A stretch of DNA of 64,000 nucleotides from Roseateles noduli (GCA_002205125.1 NIOE01000012.1:1-64000), one strand, 5' to 3'. Shown: positions 31,453 to 42,767, counted from the stretch's first letter. Numbers and translations are program-made. The notes: generated by a model from the sequence alone, not told the origin.

Positions 31453-32033
31453 GCGATCGGGCCGTGATGGACATGATTGCCGAACTGGTCCCGACCGGCT
31501 CGCGCGTGCTCGACCTGGGCTGCGGCACCGGCGAGCTGCTCGCGCACCTGCAGGCGACGAAGGGCTGCACCGGTTACGGCGTCGAGCTGGACGATGCGAA
31601 CGTGCTCGCCTGCGCGCAGCGCGGCGTGAACGTGATCCAGCTCAACCTGGAAGAGGGCCTGGCGATCTTCGAGGACCAGAGCTTCGACGTGGTGCTGCAG
31701 CTGGAGACGCTGCAGAACCTGCGCAACACCGAGGCGATGCTGCGCGAGACCGCGCGTGTCGGTCGCATGGGTGTCGTGAGCTTCCCCAACTTCGCGCATT
31801 GGCCGAACCGCCTGCAGGTTCTGTCGGGCCGCATGCCGGTGACGCGCGTGCTGCCGTACCAGTGGTACGACACACCCAACATCCGCGTCGGCACCTACGC
31901 CGACTTCCAGATCCTGGCGCGCAAGTGCGGGCTGCGGGTGCTGGACAGCTTCGGCGTGCAGGAAGGCCGTCAGGTCCGCGTGATGCCGAACCTGATGGCG
32001 AGCATGGCGGTGTTCAAGTTCGATCGGGACTGA
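31449..32033 (+). CDS. metW: Methionine biosynthesis protein MetW
   Basis: A 194-residue class I SAM-methyltransferase-like protein. The glycine-rich motif I is [15 protein letters not shown], followed by an acidic strand end (GYGVELDD), with the family-specific segments [12 protein letters not shown] and [15 protein letters not shown]. MetW is always found with MetX in this lineage and is needed for full homoserine acyltransferase activity; a methyl transfer reaction has not been established. Translation is coupled to metX by ATGA overlap, and both are under the SAM-II riboswitch. Confidence 0.94.
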   Translation: MSDRAVMDMIAELVPTGSRVLDLGCGTGELLAHLQATKGCTGYGVELDDANVLACAQRGVNVIQLNLEEGLAIFEDQSFDVVLQLETLQNLRNTEAMLRETARVGRMGVVSFPNFAHWPNRLQVLSGRMPVTRVLPYQWYDTPNIRVGTYADFQILARKCGLRVLDSFGVQEGRQVRVMPNLMASMAVFKFDRD

Positions 32034-32069
32034 GCGTCGGCGACCAGGGGCGCCGGCTGCGCATGGCGT

Positions 32070-33056
32070 TCAATCCTCGTAGCGTCCCAGCCTCACCATC
32101 GTCTGTCCGCTCAGGCCGGCGCGGCGCGAGGGCATGATCAACACGCACTCGTCGTGCGGCGTGACCCATCGACGACCGCCATCCTCGGCCAGCGGCGTGC
32201 CGGCGTTCGGGATCACCTTCAGGTGGTGCGTCGGCACCAGGAAGCGGAACTCCGGCGTCACCGCCGTCACGCCTTCGCCGACGCGCACCAGCCGTTGCCG
32301 TTCAGGTGCCGGCACGCGCAACTGGGCATCCGCCCACGCCGCGTCGACCATCTCCAGGTGGCGCAGGAATCGCAACGTCACGTCCAGCGCCATGTCCGCG
32401 CTCGCGGGCTCCCAGTGCGAGCCGCATTCGACCAGCACCGCCTGCCGCTCGCTGCGCGGGTCGGCGAAACCGCCGCGGTCGATCAGCCGCAGCCCGGCCG
32501 CGTGACCGGTGTCGACCAGCAAGGTCTCCGGCTGACCCAGCGCCCGCGCCAGCGGCACGCTCTTGTCGGTCATGCCGCAGATCGTCAGCGCCGGCGCGCC
32601 CGCTTCCTGCATCGAGTGCAGGTCCAGCAGCACGTCCGCCGCGTCGACGAAGGGCGCCAGCTCGCGGGCCCGCCGCAGTTCCACCGAGTCGCGCGCGCCG
32701 CGCAGCACGGCGTCGTCCCAGATCCGGTTCATGTCCTCGTCGACGCAGCGCGACGCAAACGGCTCCAGCGCGTTGAAGCGTCCGAAGGCCTCGACGTTGG
32801 CGAAGGCCAGGATCAGCCGCCCGTGCAGCGGTTTCACGTCCTGGCGCAGGAGCGTGTCCAGCGCGATCGCACCGCACAGCTCGTTGCCGTGCGTCAGCGC
32901 GACGACCATCGCCGTCGGGCCCGGTCGGCCGGAGTCCAGCACATGGACGAACTCGACATCGGTCCCTGGACCTCGGCGCCAGCGCTCGATCGCCGGCGGC
33001 TGGAGCCGGACTTCCGGGTTGAAGGGCGGGAAGGTCTCGAGCAAGGCGGGCGTCAT
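32070..33056 (-). CDS. Succinylglutamate desuccinylase/aspartoacylase-family protein
   Basis: A 328-residue zinc-dependent deacylase of the M14-like AstE/AspA family. The first two zinc ligands are in ALTHGNELCG, the third in LDLHSMQEA, the arginine pair appears in VDEDMNRIWDD, and the catalytic glutamate is probably in LVECGSHWE. AstE hydrolyses N-succinylglutamate and AspA N-acetylaspartate; no arginine-succinyltransferase pathway genes are near, so substrate is open. I start at the ATG at 33056 rather than a GTG 13 codons upstream. It is convergent with metW and divergent from a lipase gene. Confidence 0.82.
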   Translation of the reverse strand: MTPALLETFPPFNPEVRLQPPAIERWRRGPGTDVEFVHVLDSGRPGPTAMVVALTHGNELCGAIALDTLLRQDVKPLHGRLILAFANVEAFGRFNALEPFASRCVDEDMNRIWDDAVLRGARDSVELRRARELAPFVDAADVLLDLHSMQEAGAPALTICGMTDKSVPLARALGQPETLLVDTGHAAGLRLIDRGGFADPRSERQAVLVECGSHWEPASADMALDVTLRFLRHLEMVDAAWADAQLRVPAPERQRLVRVGEGVTAVTPEFRFLVPTHHLKVIPNAGTPLAEDGGRRWVTPHDECVLIMPSRRAGLSGQTMVRLGRYED

Positions 33057-33134
33057 CGTCTTCGAAACGTGGAGCGAAACGTGGGGGGCGTCCACGACGG
33101 GTGGACGTCGCGGTCGATCCTACACTCCGACCCC

Positions 33135-33977
33135 ATGAAGACTCTCACCGGCCATGACGGCCTCCCGCTGCACTGGCGGGAATGGGGCGCCGACCTGTCG
33201 CTTCCCACCCGCGGTACCGTGCTGATCGTCCACGGGCTGGGCGAACACATCGGCCGCTATGAAGCCGTCGCCGGGCGCCTGAACGACTGGGGCTGGCATG
33301 TCGCCGGCTTCGACCAGCGCGGGCACGGCGCCTCCGGCGGCCCGCGCGGCGACATCCCGAAACACGACAGCCTGCTGCTCGATCTCGCCGCCACCATCGA
33401 CTGCCTGCGCGCCGACGACCGCAAGGGGCGGGGACCGTTGATCCTGCTCGGGCACTCGATGGGCGGCGCCGTCGCCGCCCGCTTCGTCGCCGGCGCGCTG
33501 GAGAACGCGCCCTGGTCGCGGCCGGTCGACGGCCTGGTGCTGAGCTCCCCGGCGCTCGATCCGGGCCTGTCCGCCCTCCAGCGCGGCCTGCTCGGCGCCA
33601 CGCTGCCGCTGGTCCCGCACCTTGCCGTGGGCAACGGGCTGGACCCGTCCTGGATCTCGCGCAGCCCGGACGTGGTCCAGGCCTACAAGGACGATCCGCT
33701 GGTCCACAACCGCATCACCCCGACGCTGGCGAAGATGATCGCCCGCTTCGGCGCCGAGACGCTGCCGCTGGTGCCGCGCTGGACCACGCCGACGCTGCTG
33801 ATGTGGGCCGGCGCCGACCGCTGCGTCGCGCCCGCCGGCAGCGCGGCCTTCGCCGCCGCCGCAGGCGCCGCCGTGCAGGCCGTGCCCTTCCCGGGCCTCT
33901 CGCACGAGATCTTCAACGAACCTGAGCGCGAACAGGTCTTCGCCCGCCTGCGCGCCTGGCTGGGCACACGCTCCTAG
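33135..33977 (+). CDS. Monoacylglycerol lipase-like alpha/beta hydrolase
   Basis: A 280-residue Hydrolase_4 enzyme. The HGLGEHIGRYE oxyanion motif, GFDQRGHGASGG, the nucleophile elbow GHSMGG, an Asp in AGADRCV and His in GLSHEIFNE complete the triad expected of monoacylglycerol lipases. No signal peptide, so it likely acts on lysolipids or monoglycerides in the cytosol or at the inner membrane. It lies about 100 bases before the M20 peptidase gene in the same direction, but separate promoters are possible. Confidence 0.88.
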   Translation: MKTLTGHDGLPLHWREWGADLSLPTRGTVLIVHGLGEHIGRYEAVAGRLNDWGWHVAGFDQRGHGASGGPRGDIPKHDSLLLDLAATIDCLRADDRKGRGPLILLGHSMGGAVAARFVAGALENAPWSRPVDGLVLSSPALDPGLSALQRGLLGATLPLVPHLAVGNGLDPSWISRSPDVVQAYKDDPLVHNRITPTLAKMIARFGAETLPLVPRWTTPTLLMWAGADRCVAPAGSAAFAAAAGAAVQAVPFPGLSHEIFNEPEREQVFARLRAWLGTRS

Positions 33978-34080
33978 AATCAGCCGATCAACTCCCTTTC
34001 CCCACGTTCCGCCCGGACCGGCCGCCCAACGCGACCCCGGACCCAGCCAAGGCGGCCCACCGGCCGCGCAGGAGATCCAC

Positions 34081-35556
<1,476 letters not shown>

Positions 35557-35658
35557 CCGCCGCGGACCCGGTCGGCGGCCATCGGGCCGCCATGGTCCGC
35601 TGATCGACGCACAGAGAGGCGGCCCGCGGCGACGCGGCGTCCGCCCGGAGGAGACGGG

Positions 35659-36684
35659 ATGGATCAGGTCAAGGCGATGCGGGTCTTCACCCGCGTGATC
35701 GACGAGGGCAGCCTCGCCGGGGCCGCGCGGGCCATGGACCTGGCACCCGCCGTGGTCACGCGCCTGGTGGCGGATCTGGAGGAGCACCTCGGCGCGCGGC
35801 TGCTCAACCGCACGACCCGGAGGCTGTCGCTGACCGACGTCGGCGAGGGCTACCTCGAACGCTGCCGCCGCATCCTCAGCGACATCGAGGAGGCCGAGGC
35901 GCTCGCCTCCGCCGCGACCAACGAGCCGCGCGGCACGCTGCGCGTGCTGATCCCGCCGGCCATCGCGATCCACCAGCTGGCGCGGCACATGGCGCGCTTC
36001 CATGCGATGTACCCGCTGGTCAGCGTCGAGCTGGTCGCGCCCGGCCCGGTGGACACGCTCGACGAGAGCTTCGACATCACCGTCATCTCCACCCGCAGCC
36101 CGCTGCAGGGCGACTTCATCGCCCGCAAGCTCGCGCGCACCGAGGTGATCCTGTGCGCCTCGCCCGAGTACCTCGGACGGCGCGGCAAGCCGCAGCATCC
36201 GTCCGACCTCAAGCAGCACGACGTCATGCTGCCGCCCATCCACGAGCTGACCCGCGGCGTGACCTTCGAGCGCTGCGGCGCCGACGGCCTCACCACCGAG
36301 AGCTTCTTCGCGATCCCCAGCCGGCCGGTGATGACGACCTCCTCGGTCGACACCAAGTACGCCTGCGCGCTGCACGGACTGGGCGTGGCCGGGCTGCCGT
36401 CCTTCGTCGTCGGCGACGCGCTGATGGAAGGGGCGCTCGAACGCGTGCTGCCGCAGTGGCGCATCTACAGCTATGCGCTGTGGGCGGCGATGCCCACCCG
36501 CAAGTTCGTCCCGGCGCGCACCCGCGCGTTCATGGACTTCCTCGTCGAGATCTTCGGCGGGAAGGACGAGGATCCGTGGCTCACCGCCGCCGGATGCCCG
36601 TCGTACCGCGCGGCGCAGGAGTTCCTCGCCGCTCAGGCGGCGCAGGCGGCGAAGGCCGCCGCCACGCCGGCCGAGGGCGATTGA
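35659..36684 (+). CDS. LysR-family transcriptional regulator
   Basis: A 341-residue regulator. The N-terminal winged helix (MRVFTRVIDEGSLAGAARAM through LTDVGEGYLERC) belongs to the CrgA-like branch common in Burkholderiales, followed by a periplasmic-binding-protein-like effector domain (GTLRVLIPPAIA to KFVPARTRAFMDFLV). An unusual C-terminal tail of Ala/Gln repeats (AQAAQAAKAAA) extends it beyond the typical 300 residues. It is downstream of the M20 peptidase gene and convergent with amgK. Effector and targets are unknown. Confidence 0.9.
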   Translation: MDQVKAMRVFTRVIDEGSLAGAARAMDLAPAVVTRLVADLEEHLGARLLNRTTRRLSLTDVGEGYLERCRRILSDIEEAEALASAATNEPRGTLRVLIPPAIAIHQLARHMARFHAMYPLVSVELVAPGPVDTLDESFDITVISTRSPLQGDFIARKLARTEVILCASPEYLGRRGKPQHPSDLKQHDVMLPPIHELTRGVTFERCGADGLTTESFFAIPSRPVMTTSSVDTKYACALHGLGVAGLPSFVVGDALMEGALERVLPQWRIYSYALWAAMPTRKFVPARTRAFMDFLVEIFGGKDEDPWLTAAGCPSYRAAQEFLAAQAAQAAKAAATPAEGD

Positions 36685-36720
36685 TTCAGCGCGACGCGCG
36701 GTCGCGCCCGCATGGTCGCT

Positions 36721-37896
36721 TCAGCGCAGGCTGAACCCGACCTGCGTGTACTGCGGCTGCAGATCCTCGATCAGGCGCAGCAGCGGCGACAGCTCGATGT
36801 AGCGCGTCGCCGTCTTCACGACGTAGGCATAGAAGCGCGGCAGGTCTTCCGCGTAGTGCGGCTTGCCGTCGCGGTGCTTGAGCCGGCAGAAGATGCCCAT
36901 GATCTTCAGCTGCCGCTGCAGCACGGTCCATTCGAGGCGGCGCCAGAACAGGCCGAAGTCCAGCGCCATCTCGTGCGGGTCCTCGCCGTTCGGGTCCAGG
37001 CCGAACAGGCCGGCGCGCTTCGCGCCTTCCCAGTAACGCACCGCCCAGTCGAGCTCCTCGGCTTCTTCCCAGGAGATGAAGGCATCGCGCATCAGCGAGG
37101 CGATGTCGTAGGTGATGGGTCCCATCACCGCGTCCTGGAAATCGAGGATGCCGGGCGTGGCGAAGGGGGCGGCATCCGCAGTCGCTGCGCCTCCGGCGCC
37201 CGCGGTCCCCGTCGGGCAGACCATCAGGTTGCGCGGCATGTAGTCGCGGTGCATCGGCACGCGCGGCTGCGCCAGGACGTTGGCCGACAGCAGCGCCACG
37301 GTCCGGTCCCAGTAGCCGCGCTGCTTGTCGTTCCAGGTCTTGCCATGGTGGGCCTGGACGCACCAGTCGACGAAGATCTGCAGCTCGCGGTGGACGAAGG
37401 CTTCGTCGAACAGCGGGAGCGCGCCGTCGGCGCGCGCCGCCTCGCTGGTCTGCCAGCGCAGCAGCGAGGCGGTGGCGTCGCGCATCAGCACGCGCGGCAC
37501 TTCCGTGTCGCCCGCGCGCTGCGCGGCGAGCAGCGCGTCCAGGTAGGGCGCGCTGCCGAGGTCCTCCATCAGCGCGAAGCCCAGCGCCGCATCGTGCGCG
37601 AGCATCTTCGGCACATGCAGGCCGCGGTCCGCCATCAGCGCGCCAACCTTGACGAAACTCGCCACCTGATTGGGCGACGCGGGATCGTCCATGACGATCA
37701 GCGTGCCGCCGTCCGCGGTGGCGATGCGCAGGTAGCGGCGGAAGCCCGCGTCGCTGCTGGCCGCGGCGAGGGTCTCCTCCCGCAGGCCGTGCGTCGCCAC
37801 CAGCGGCGCCAGCCAGCGATGGAATCGGGCGGCGCGGTCGGCATCGGGCCAGGGCGGGGGCGAGGCGTGCGGAGCGTGCGGGGAGGAGGCGGTCAT
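36721..37896 (-). CDS. amgK: N-acetylmuramate/N-acetylglucosamine kinase AmgK
   Basis: A 391-residue aminoglycoside-phosphotransferase-fold kinase. The catalytic loop HRDYMPRNLM and metal site ILDFQDAVMGP are clear, as is the segment LIVMDDPASPNQVASFVKVG expected in AmgK. It phosphorylates MurNAc/GlcNAc at the anomeric carbon in peptidoglycan recycling to UDP-MurNAc. Its position divergent from lptD matches Pseudomonas and other Burkholderiales, supporting the name. The usual partner murU, normally immediately downstream, is absent here; a LysR gene stands in its place. A Gly/Ala-rich insertion (GTAGAGGAATADAA) follows the catalytic loop. Confidence 0.87.
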   Translation of the reverse strand: MTASSPHAPHASPPPWPDADRAARFHRWLAPLVATHGLREETLAAASSDAGFRRYLRIATADGGTLIVMDDPASPNQVASFVKVGALMADRGLHVPKMLAHDAALGFALMEDLGSAPYLDALLAAQRAGDTEVPRVLMRDATASLLRWQTSEAARADGALPLFDEAFVHRELQIFVDWCVQAHHGKTWNDKQRGYWDRTVALLSANVLAQPRVPMHRDYMPRNLMVCPTGTAGAGGAATADAAPFATPGILDFQDAVMGPITYDIASLMRDAFISWEEAEELDWAVRYWEGAKRAGLFGLDPNGEDPHEMALDFGLFWRRLEWTVLQRQLKIMGIFCRLKHRDGKPHYAEDLPRFYAYVVKTATRYIELSPLLRLIEDLQPQYTQVGFSLR

Positions 37897-38067
37897 CGGC
37901 GGAGGAAGCAGAAGGGCCGCTGCGTGAGCGGCCCCGGGGTCGGTGACAAGGCGCTCCGGCGGTCCTGCCGGCCTGCGAGCCTCGTGGATAATGATTCTAC
38001 AAACCCCGGGCAGCGCGGCGCGATCGACGCGCGGCCGCCTGACCTCTGCAAGACGCTGCCCCGCCTG

Positions 38068-40488
38068 ATGCGCCCACCGGTTTCCCGTCCCCGTCCGATC
38101 TCGCTGGCCGCCGCGCTGGCGGTCGCGTTGCCTGGTTTCTCCGCTTTCTCCGCGTCGTCCGCCCACGCGCAGGAGTCCGCCGGCCAGCCGCTGATCCTCA
38201 AGTCGGTCAAGCAGTTGCACCAGACCAAGCGCAAGGACGCCCGTCCCGCGCTGGCGCTGAGCGCCGACCGCATCACCAGCGACATGGACCAGACCTCCAC
38301 CGCCGAGGGCGACGTCCAGCTGCGCTACGGCGGCATGTTGCTGAAGTCGAAGTCGCTGCGCTACGACTATCCGCAGGACCTGGCCACCGCCGAGGGCGAG
38401 GTCGAGCTCAGCCAGAACGGCGCCGTGCTGCGCGGGCCGAAGCTGGAGCTCTTCGTCGACAAATTCGAAGGCCAGCTCCAGAGCCCCACCTACTTCTTCG
38501 CCGCGACCGGCGGCAGCGGCAGCGCCAAGGCGATCCACTTCCTCGGCGACCAGCGCATGCGCGCCGACGAGGCGACCTACTCCACCTGCCCGGTGTCGGA
38601 GAAGGGCGAGCAGGACGCCGCCGACGCCGCGAACGGGAAGGGCAAGCGCGACTGGGAGCTGGTCACCAGCAGCCTGAACCTGGACTTCGACGCCGGCGAG
38701 GGCGTGGCCAAGAACGCCGTGGTGCGTTTCCTCGGCGTGCCCATCCTGGCGGCGCCGTCGCTGAGCTTCCCGCTCGGCGATCAGCCCAAGTCCGGCCTGC
38801 TGCCGCCCAACGTCAACATCGACAACCGCAGCGGCGTCGAGTACAGCCAGCCCTTCTACTGGAGCATCGCGCCCAACCGCGACGCGACGATCACGCCCTT
38901 CGTGATGACGCGCCGGGGCCCCGGCGTCGACACGCAGTTCCGCTACCTGGAGCCGGGCCACCGCGGCCAGATCGACTACGCGCTGCTGCCGCACGACCGG
39001 GTCACCGGCATCTCGCGCTGGGACCTGCGGCTGAACGCCGACGGCGACGTGATGCCGAACTGGACCTACAACGTCCACACCGAGCGCGTCTCCGACGACG
39101 ACTACTGGAAGGACCTGCGCAGCCGCATGCTGTCGCAGACGCCGCGCCTGCTCTCGACGGACCTGCGCACGCAGCGCGACTTCAGCTTCAACTGGGGCGA
39201 GATGCAGACCTACGCGCGGGTCCAGAAATGGCAGCCGCTGCAGGTCGCGGAGACCCAGGACCGGTTCGCCTCGCCGTACCAGCGCTCGCCGCAGATCGGC
39301 GTGCGGCTGCAGACCGGCGCCGACGAGTCGGTGCTGGCCGGCTACCTGCCGACCGGCCGCCGCGCGCGGCTGGAAGGCGGCCTGGAGGTCGAATACAACC
39401 GCTTCGACCTGCCGGGCGGCGCGCTGGACTCGCAGACGCAGACCGGCGAGCGCCTCCACATGCTCGGCCACGTCAGCCTGCCTTTCAGCGGCGCGGCCTG
39501 GTGGCTGATCCCCAAGATGTCGATCAACGCGGCGAGCTACAACCTCGACCAGCCGATCGACGTGACGGGCCGCCGCTCGATCGGCCGCACCATCCCGACC
39601 TTCAGCGTCGACCACGGCTGGATCCTGGAGCGCAACACCTCGCTCTTCGGCAATGCGATGCGCCAGACGCTGGAGCCGCGCCTGCTGTACGTCAACACGC
39701 CGTACCGCGACCAGAGCGCGATGCCCAACTTCGACGCGGCGCCGCGGGACTACAACTTCGATTCGGTCTTCGCGGAGAACCAGTTCTCCGGCGTCGACCG
39801 CGTCAACGACGCCAACATGCTGGCCTTCGGCGCGACCACGCGCTGGATCGAGGACGAGCGCGGCGAGGAACAGCTGCGCCTGGGCATGGTCCAGCGCTAC
39901 CTGTTCCGCAACCAGCAGATCACGCCCGACGGCACGCCGCAGACGCACCGGCTGTCCGACGTGGTGCTGCTGGCTTCCGCGCACTTGAACCAGGCCTGGT
40001 GGACGGACAGCACGCTGCAGCTGAACTCCGCCGACGGCAAGGTCGAACGGACCGTGCTGCGGCTGCGGTATTCGCCGGGGCCGTTCCGGACCGTCAGCGC
40101 GTCCTACCGCCTCGCCCGCGGGCAGAGCGAGCAGGTCGAGCTGGCCTGGCAATGGCCGCTGTTCGGGCCGGACCGCAAGTCGATCTCCGGCGGCGCGGGC
40201 TGCGCCGGCGCCTGGTACGGCGCGGGCCGCCTGCAGTACTCGATGCGCGACAAGCGCTTCACCGATTCCGTGATCGGCGCCGAGTACGACTCGGGCTGCT
40301 GGATCCTGCGCGTCGGCGCGGAACGCCAGGCCACCGGCCGCGCGGAAACCAACACCCGACTGATCCTCCAGCTGGAGCTGGTCGGCCTCTCGCCGCTGGG
40401 CTCCAATGCGCTGAAGGTGTTGAGAGACAATATCCCCGGTTACCGTTCGCTGAGCTCCGAGCGCTCGGCTTTTGGCACTTATGACTGA
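38068..40488 (+). CDS. lptD: LPS-assembly protein LptD
   Basis: An 806-residue outer-membrane barrel that, with LptE (also in this window), inserts lipopolysaccharide in the outer leaflet. A signal peptide (ISLAAALAVALPGFSAFSASSAHA) is followed by the OstA/LptA-like jelly roll (DRITSDMDQTSTAEGDVQLRYGG) and a long C-terminal barrel ending near SERSAFGTYD. Cysteines in STCPVSE and in the C-terminal SGGAGCAGAW and SGCWILRVG are placed to form the inter-domain disulfides of mature LptD. ATG at 38068 was chosen for the signal peptide. Divergent from amgK; 171 bases between hold both promoters. Overlaps surA. Confidence 0.95.
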   Translation: MRPPVSRPRPISLAAALAVALPGFSAFSASSAHAQESAGQPLILKSVKQLHQTKRKDARPALALSADRITSDMDQTSTAEGDVQLRYGGMLLKSKSLRYDYPQDLATAEGEVELSQNGAVLRGPKLELFVDKFEGQLQSPTYFFAATGGSGSAKAIHFLGDQRMRADEATYSTCPVSEKGEQDAADAANGKGKRDWELVTSSLNLDFDAGEGVAKNAVVRFLGVPILAAPSLSFPLGDQPKSGLLPPNVNIDNRSGVEYSQPFYWSIAPNRDATITPFVMTRRGPGVDTQFRYLEPGHRGQIDYALLPHDRVTGISRWDLRLNADGDVMPNWTYNVHTERVSDDDYWKDLRSRMLSQTPRLLSTDLRTQRDFSFNWGEMQTYARVQKWQPLQVAETQDRFASPYQRSPQIGVRLQTGADESVLAGYLPTGRRARLEGGLEVEYNRFDLPGGALDSQTQTGERLHMLGHVSLPFSGAAWWLIPKMSINAASYNLDQPIDVTGRRSIGRTIPTFSVDHGWILERNTSLFGNAMRQTLEPRLLYVNTPYRDQSAMPNFDAAPRDYNFDSVFAENQFSGVDRVNDANMLAFGATTRWIEDERGEEQLRLGMVQRYLFRNQQITPDGTPQTHRLSDVVLLASAHLNQAWWTDSTLQLNSADGKVERTVLRLRYSPGPFRTVSASYRLARGQSEQVELAWQWPLFGPDRKSISGGAGCAGAWYGAGRLQYSMRDKRFTDSVIGAEYDSGCWILRVGAERQATGRAETNTRLILQLELVGLSPLGSNALKVLRDNIPGYRSLSSERSAFGTYD

Positions 40489-41902
40489 ACTGCGTTCGAT
40501 GCGACATCTCAAGCCGGTGGCGGCCACCTTCCTGTCCCTGACCGCCGTCCTGGCCGGCTCGGTTGCCATGGCGCAGACGACGCCCGCTGCCACGGCGGCG
40601 GCCGCAGCCTCCGCGCCCGCCGCGGCGGCATCGACGCCCGCGGCCAATCGTCCGGTCGTCGAACAGCGGCAGCTCAAGCCGGGTGACTACATCGCGGTCA
40701 TCGTCAACACCGACATCGTGGCGGCGTCCGAGGTGATCCAGCGCACCGAGCGCGCCCGCGAGGAAGCCCGCCAGCGCGGCCAGACGGTCACCAACGAGCT
40801 GCTGCACAAGCAGGCGGTGGACAGCCTGGTCGACGAACGCGTCGTCGTCACCTACGCCCGGGAGAACGGCCCGCGCGTGGACGAGCCGGAATTGGATCGT
40901 GTCGTCGCGAACGTCGCCACCCAGAACAAGCTGACCATGCCCGAGTTGCGCCAGCGCCTGGCCGCCGAAGGCATCGACTTCAAGCGTTTCCGCGAGAACC
41001 TGCGCGACCAGATGCTGAGCGAGCGCGTCCGCGAGCGCGAGGTGCAAGGCCGCATCCGCATCACCGACGGCGACATCGACAAGTACCTGGAAGAGCGCCA
41101 GGCCGCGATGCAGGGCCGCGCGCAGCTGAACATCGCGCAGATCCTGGTGCCGGTGCCGGAAGGCGCGGGCCCGACGGTGGTCGCCGAGCGCAAGGCGCGC
41201 GCGGACGCCGCGCTGGCCCGCATCAAGGCCGGCGAGGACTTCGCCAAGGTCGCCCGCGAGGTGTCGGAAGACGCGAACAAGAACCGCGGCGGCGAGATCG
41301 GCCTGCGCGCCGCGGACAAGCTGCCCGACGTCTTCGTCGACGCGGTCAAGGACCTCAAGAACGGCGAGGTGCGGCCGGAGCCGCTGCGTTCCGAAGCCGG
41401 CTTCCACGTGCTGAAGCTGGTCGAGCGCCAGACGGGCAAGGCGTCGATCAACGTGGTCGTGCAGACCCACGCGCGCCACATCCTGCTGCGTCCGTCCGAG
41501 CAGCTGAGCCCCGAGCAGGCGACCCGCCGGCTGGTGGAGTTCAAGCGCGCGATCGAGTCCAAGCGCGCCACCTTCGAGCAACTGGCCCGCGCCAACTCGG
41601 AAGACGGCAGCGCGCAGGAAGGCGGCGACCTCGGCTGGGTGTCGCCGGGCGGCTTCGTCCCCGAGTTCGAGCAGGCCATGGACACGCTGCCGATCAACGG
41701 CATCTCGGATCCCGTGCCCTCGCGTTTCGGCATCCACCTGATCCAGGTGATGGAGCGCCGCGACGTGGTGCTCGACACCAAGCAGCTGCGCGAGCAGGCC
41801 CGCAATGCGCTGCGCGAGCGCAAGTACGACGACGCCTACAACGACTGGATGAAGGAAATGCGCGCCCGCGCCTTCATCGAGACGCGCGAGTGGCTGGACT
41901 GA
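40481..41902 (+). CDS. surA: Periplasmic chaperone/peptidyl-prolyl isomerase SurA
   Basis: A 473-residue periplasmic chaperone for outer-membrane proteins, LptD among its main clients. A signal peptide (FLSLTAVLAGSVAMAQ) is followed by an Ala-rich linker, the SurA N-terminal domain (PGDYIAVIVNTDIVAASEVIQR), and two parvulin domains (NIAQILVPVPEGAG and THARHILLRPSEQL). The ATG at 40481 overlaps the lptD stop by eight bases; an ATG at 40499 is equally possible. Co-transcription with lptD is typical. pdxA, often found next, is missing. Confidence 0.94.
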   Translation: MTELRSMRHLKPVAATFLSLTAVLAGSVAMAQTTPAATAAAAASAPAAAASTPAANRPVVEQRQLKPGDYIAVIVNTDIVAASEVIQRTERAREEARQRGQTVTNELLHKQAVDSLVDERVVVTYARENGPRVDEPELDRVVANVATQNKLTMPELRQRLAAEGIDFKRFRENLRDQMLSERVREREVQGRIRITDGDIDKYLEERQAAMQGRAQLNIAQILVPVPEGAGPTVVAERKARADAALARIKAGEDFAKVAREVSEDANKNRGGEIGLRAADKLPDVFVDAVKDLKNGEVRPEPLRSEAGFHVLKLVERQTGKASINVVVQTHARHILLRPSEQLSPEQATRRLVEFKRAIESKRATFEQLARANSEDGSAQEGGDLGWVSPGGFVPEFEQAMDTLPINGISDPVPSRFGIHLIQVMERRDVVLDTKQLREQARNALRERKYDDAYNDWMKEMRARAFIETREWLD

Positions 41903-41920
41903 CCGGCCGGGACTGAGTTC

Positions 41921-42694
41921 ATGGGACATGTCGCGCGCAAGCGCTTCGGCCAGCACTTTCTGACCGACAAGGCCATCATCGACGGCATCGTCGACGCGAT
42001 CGCGCCGGGCGAAGATCAGGCGATGGTCGAGATCGGCCCGGGCCTGGGCGCGATGACGCTGCCGCTGCTGCAGCGCCTGCCGGCGTCGAGCCGGCCGCTG
42101 ACGGTCATCGAGCTCGACCGTGACCTCGCCGCCCGCATGCGCAAGCGCGGCGACGTGACGGTCATCGAGTCCGACGTGCTGAAGGTCGACTTCGCCGCGC
42201 TGGCCGCGGAACGCGGCCGCAAGCTGAAGGTCGTCGGCAACCTGCCGTACAACATCTCCTCGCCGATCCTGTTCCACCTGCTGGGCTTCGTGGACCACGT
42301 GGTCGACCAGACCTTCATGCTGCAGAAGGAAGTCGTCGACCGCATGGCCGCCAAGCCGGGCAACAAGGACTTCGGCCGGCTGAGCGTCATGCTGCAGTGG
42401 CGTTACGACGTCGAGGCGCTGTTCGACGTGCCGCCGGAAGCCTTCGATCCGCCGCCGCGGGTCGACTCGGCGATCGTGCGCATGGTGCCGCTGTCGGCGC
42501 CGACGAAGATCGACGAGGCGCTGCTGAGCGAACTGGTCGCGTCGGCGTTCTCGCAGCGCCGCAAGCTGCTGCGACATTCGCTCGGCAAGTGGCTGGAGGC
42601 CCGCGGCTTCCAGGGCGAGTTCGACCTGCAACGCCGCGCCGAGGAAGTGCCGGTGGCCGAGTTCGTCGCGCTGGCGCTCGCGGTCCAGGGCTGA
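41921..42694 (+). CDS. rsmA: 16S rRNA (A1518/A1519-N6,N6)-dimethyltransferase
   Basis: A 257-residue KsgA-type enzyme dimethylating two adjacent adenines in the 3' hairpin of 16S rRNA during 30S maturation. The N-terminal [14 protein letters not shown] motif [11 protein letters not shown], acidic ELDRDLA and catalytic [12 protein letters not shown] are diagnostic. It follows surA by 18 bases and ends in a strong bidirectional terminator. In many relatives pdxA lies between surA and rsmA. Confidence 0.96.
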   Translation: MGHVARKRFGQHFLTDKAIIDGIVDAIAPGEDQAMVEIGPGLGAMTLPLLQRLPASSRPLTVIELDRDLAARMRKRGDVTVIESDVLKVDFAALAAERGRKLKVVGNLPYNISSPILFHLLGFVDHVVDQTFMLQKEVVDRMAAKPGNKDFGRLSVMLQWRYDVEALFDVPPEAFDPPPRVDSAIVRMVPLSAPTKIDEALLSELVASAFSQRRKLLRHSLGKWLEARGFQGEFDLQRRAEEVPVAEFVALALAVQG

Positions 42695-42701
42695 GCCAAG
42701 C

Positions 42702-42733
42702 AAAAAGGCCTTCCGTCGCCGGAAGGCCTTTTT
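42702..42733. terminator. Bidirectional intrinsic terminator after rsmA
   Basis: A perfect 14-bp stem (AAAAAGGCCTTCCG / CGGAAGGCCTTTTT) with tetraloop TCGC. It has T tracts on both strands, so it ends the lptD-surA-rsmA unit and also the leftward barstar/small-gene unit. Confidence 0.92.
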
Positions 42734-42767
42734 CGTCAAACCCGGAGGTCAGTCGTTCTTCATATCG

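Noticed and set aside
35574-35591. GGCGGCC/GGCCGCC hairpin after the M20 peptidase gene
   Set aside because: Short stem without T tract; such pairs arise often by chance in GC-rich DNA.
36712-38067. Long in-frame extension upstream of lptD
   Set aside because: It runs antisense through amgK; a proper signal peptide begins at 38068.
40259-42739. 826-codon minus-strand frame across surA and rsmA
   Set aside because: Antisense to three well-identified genes; no recognisable motifs.
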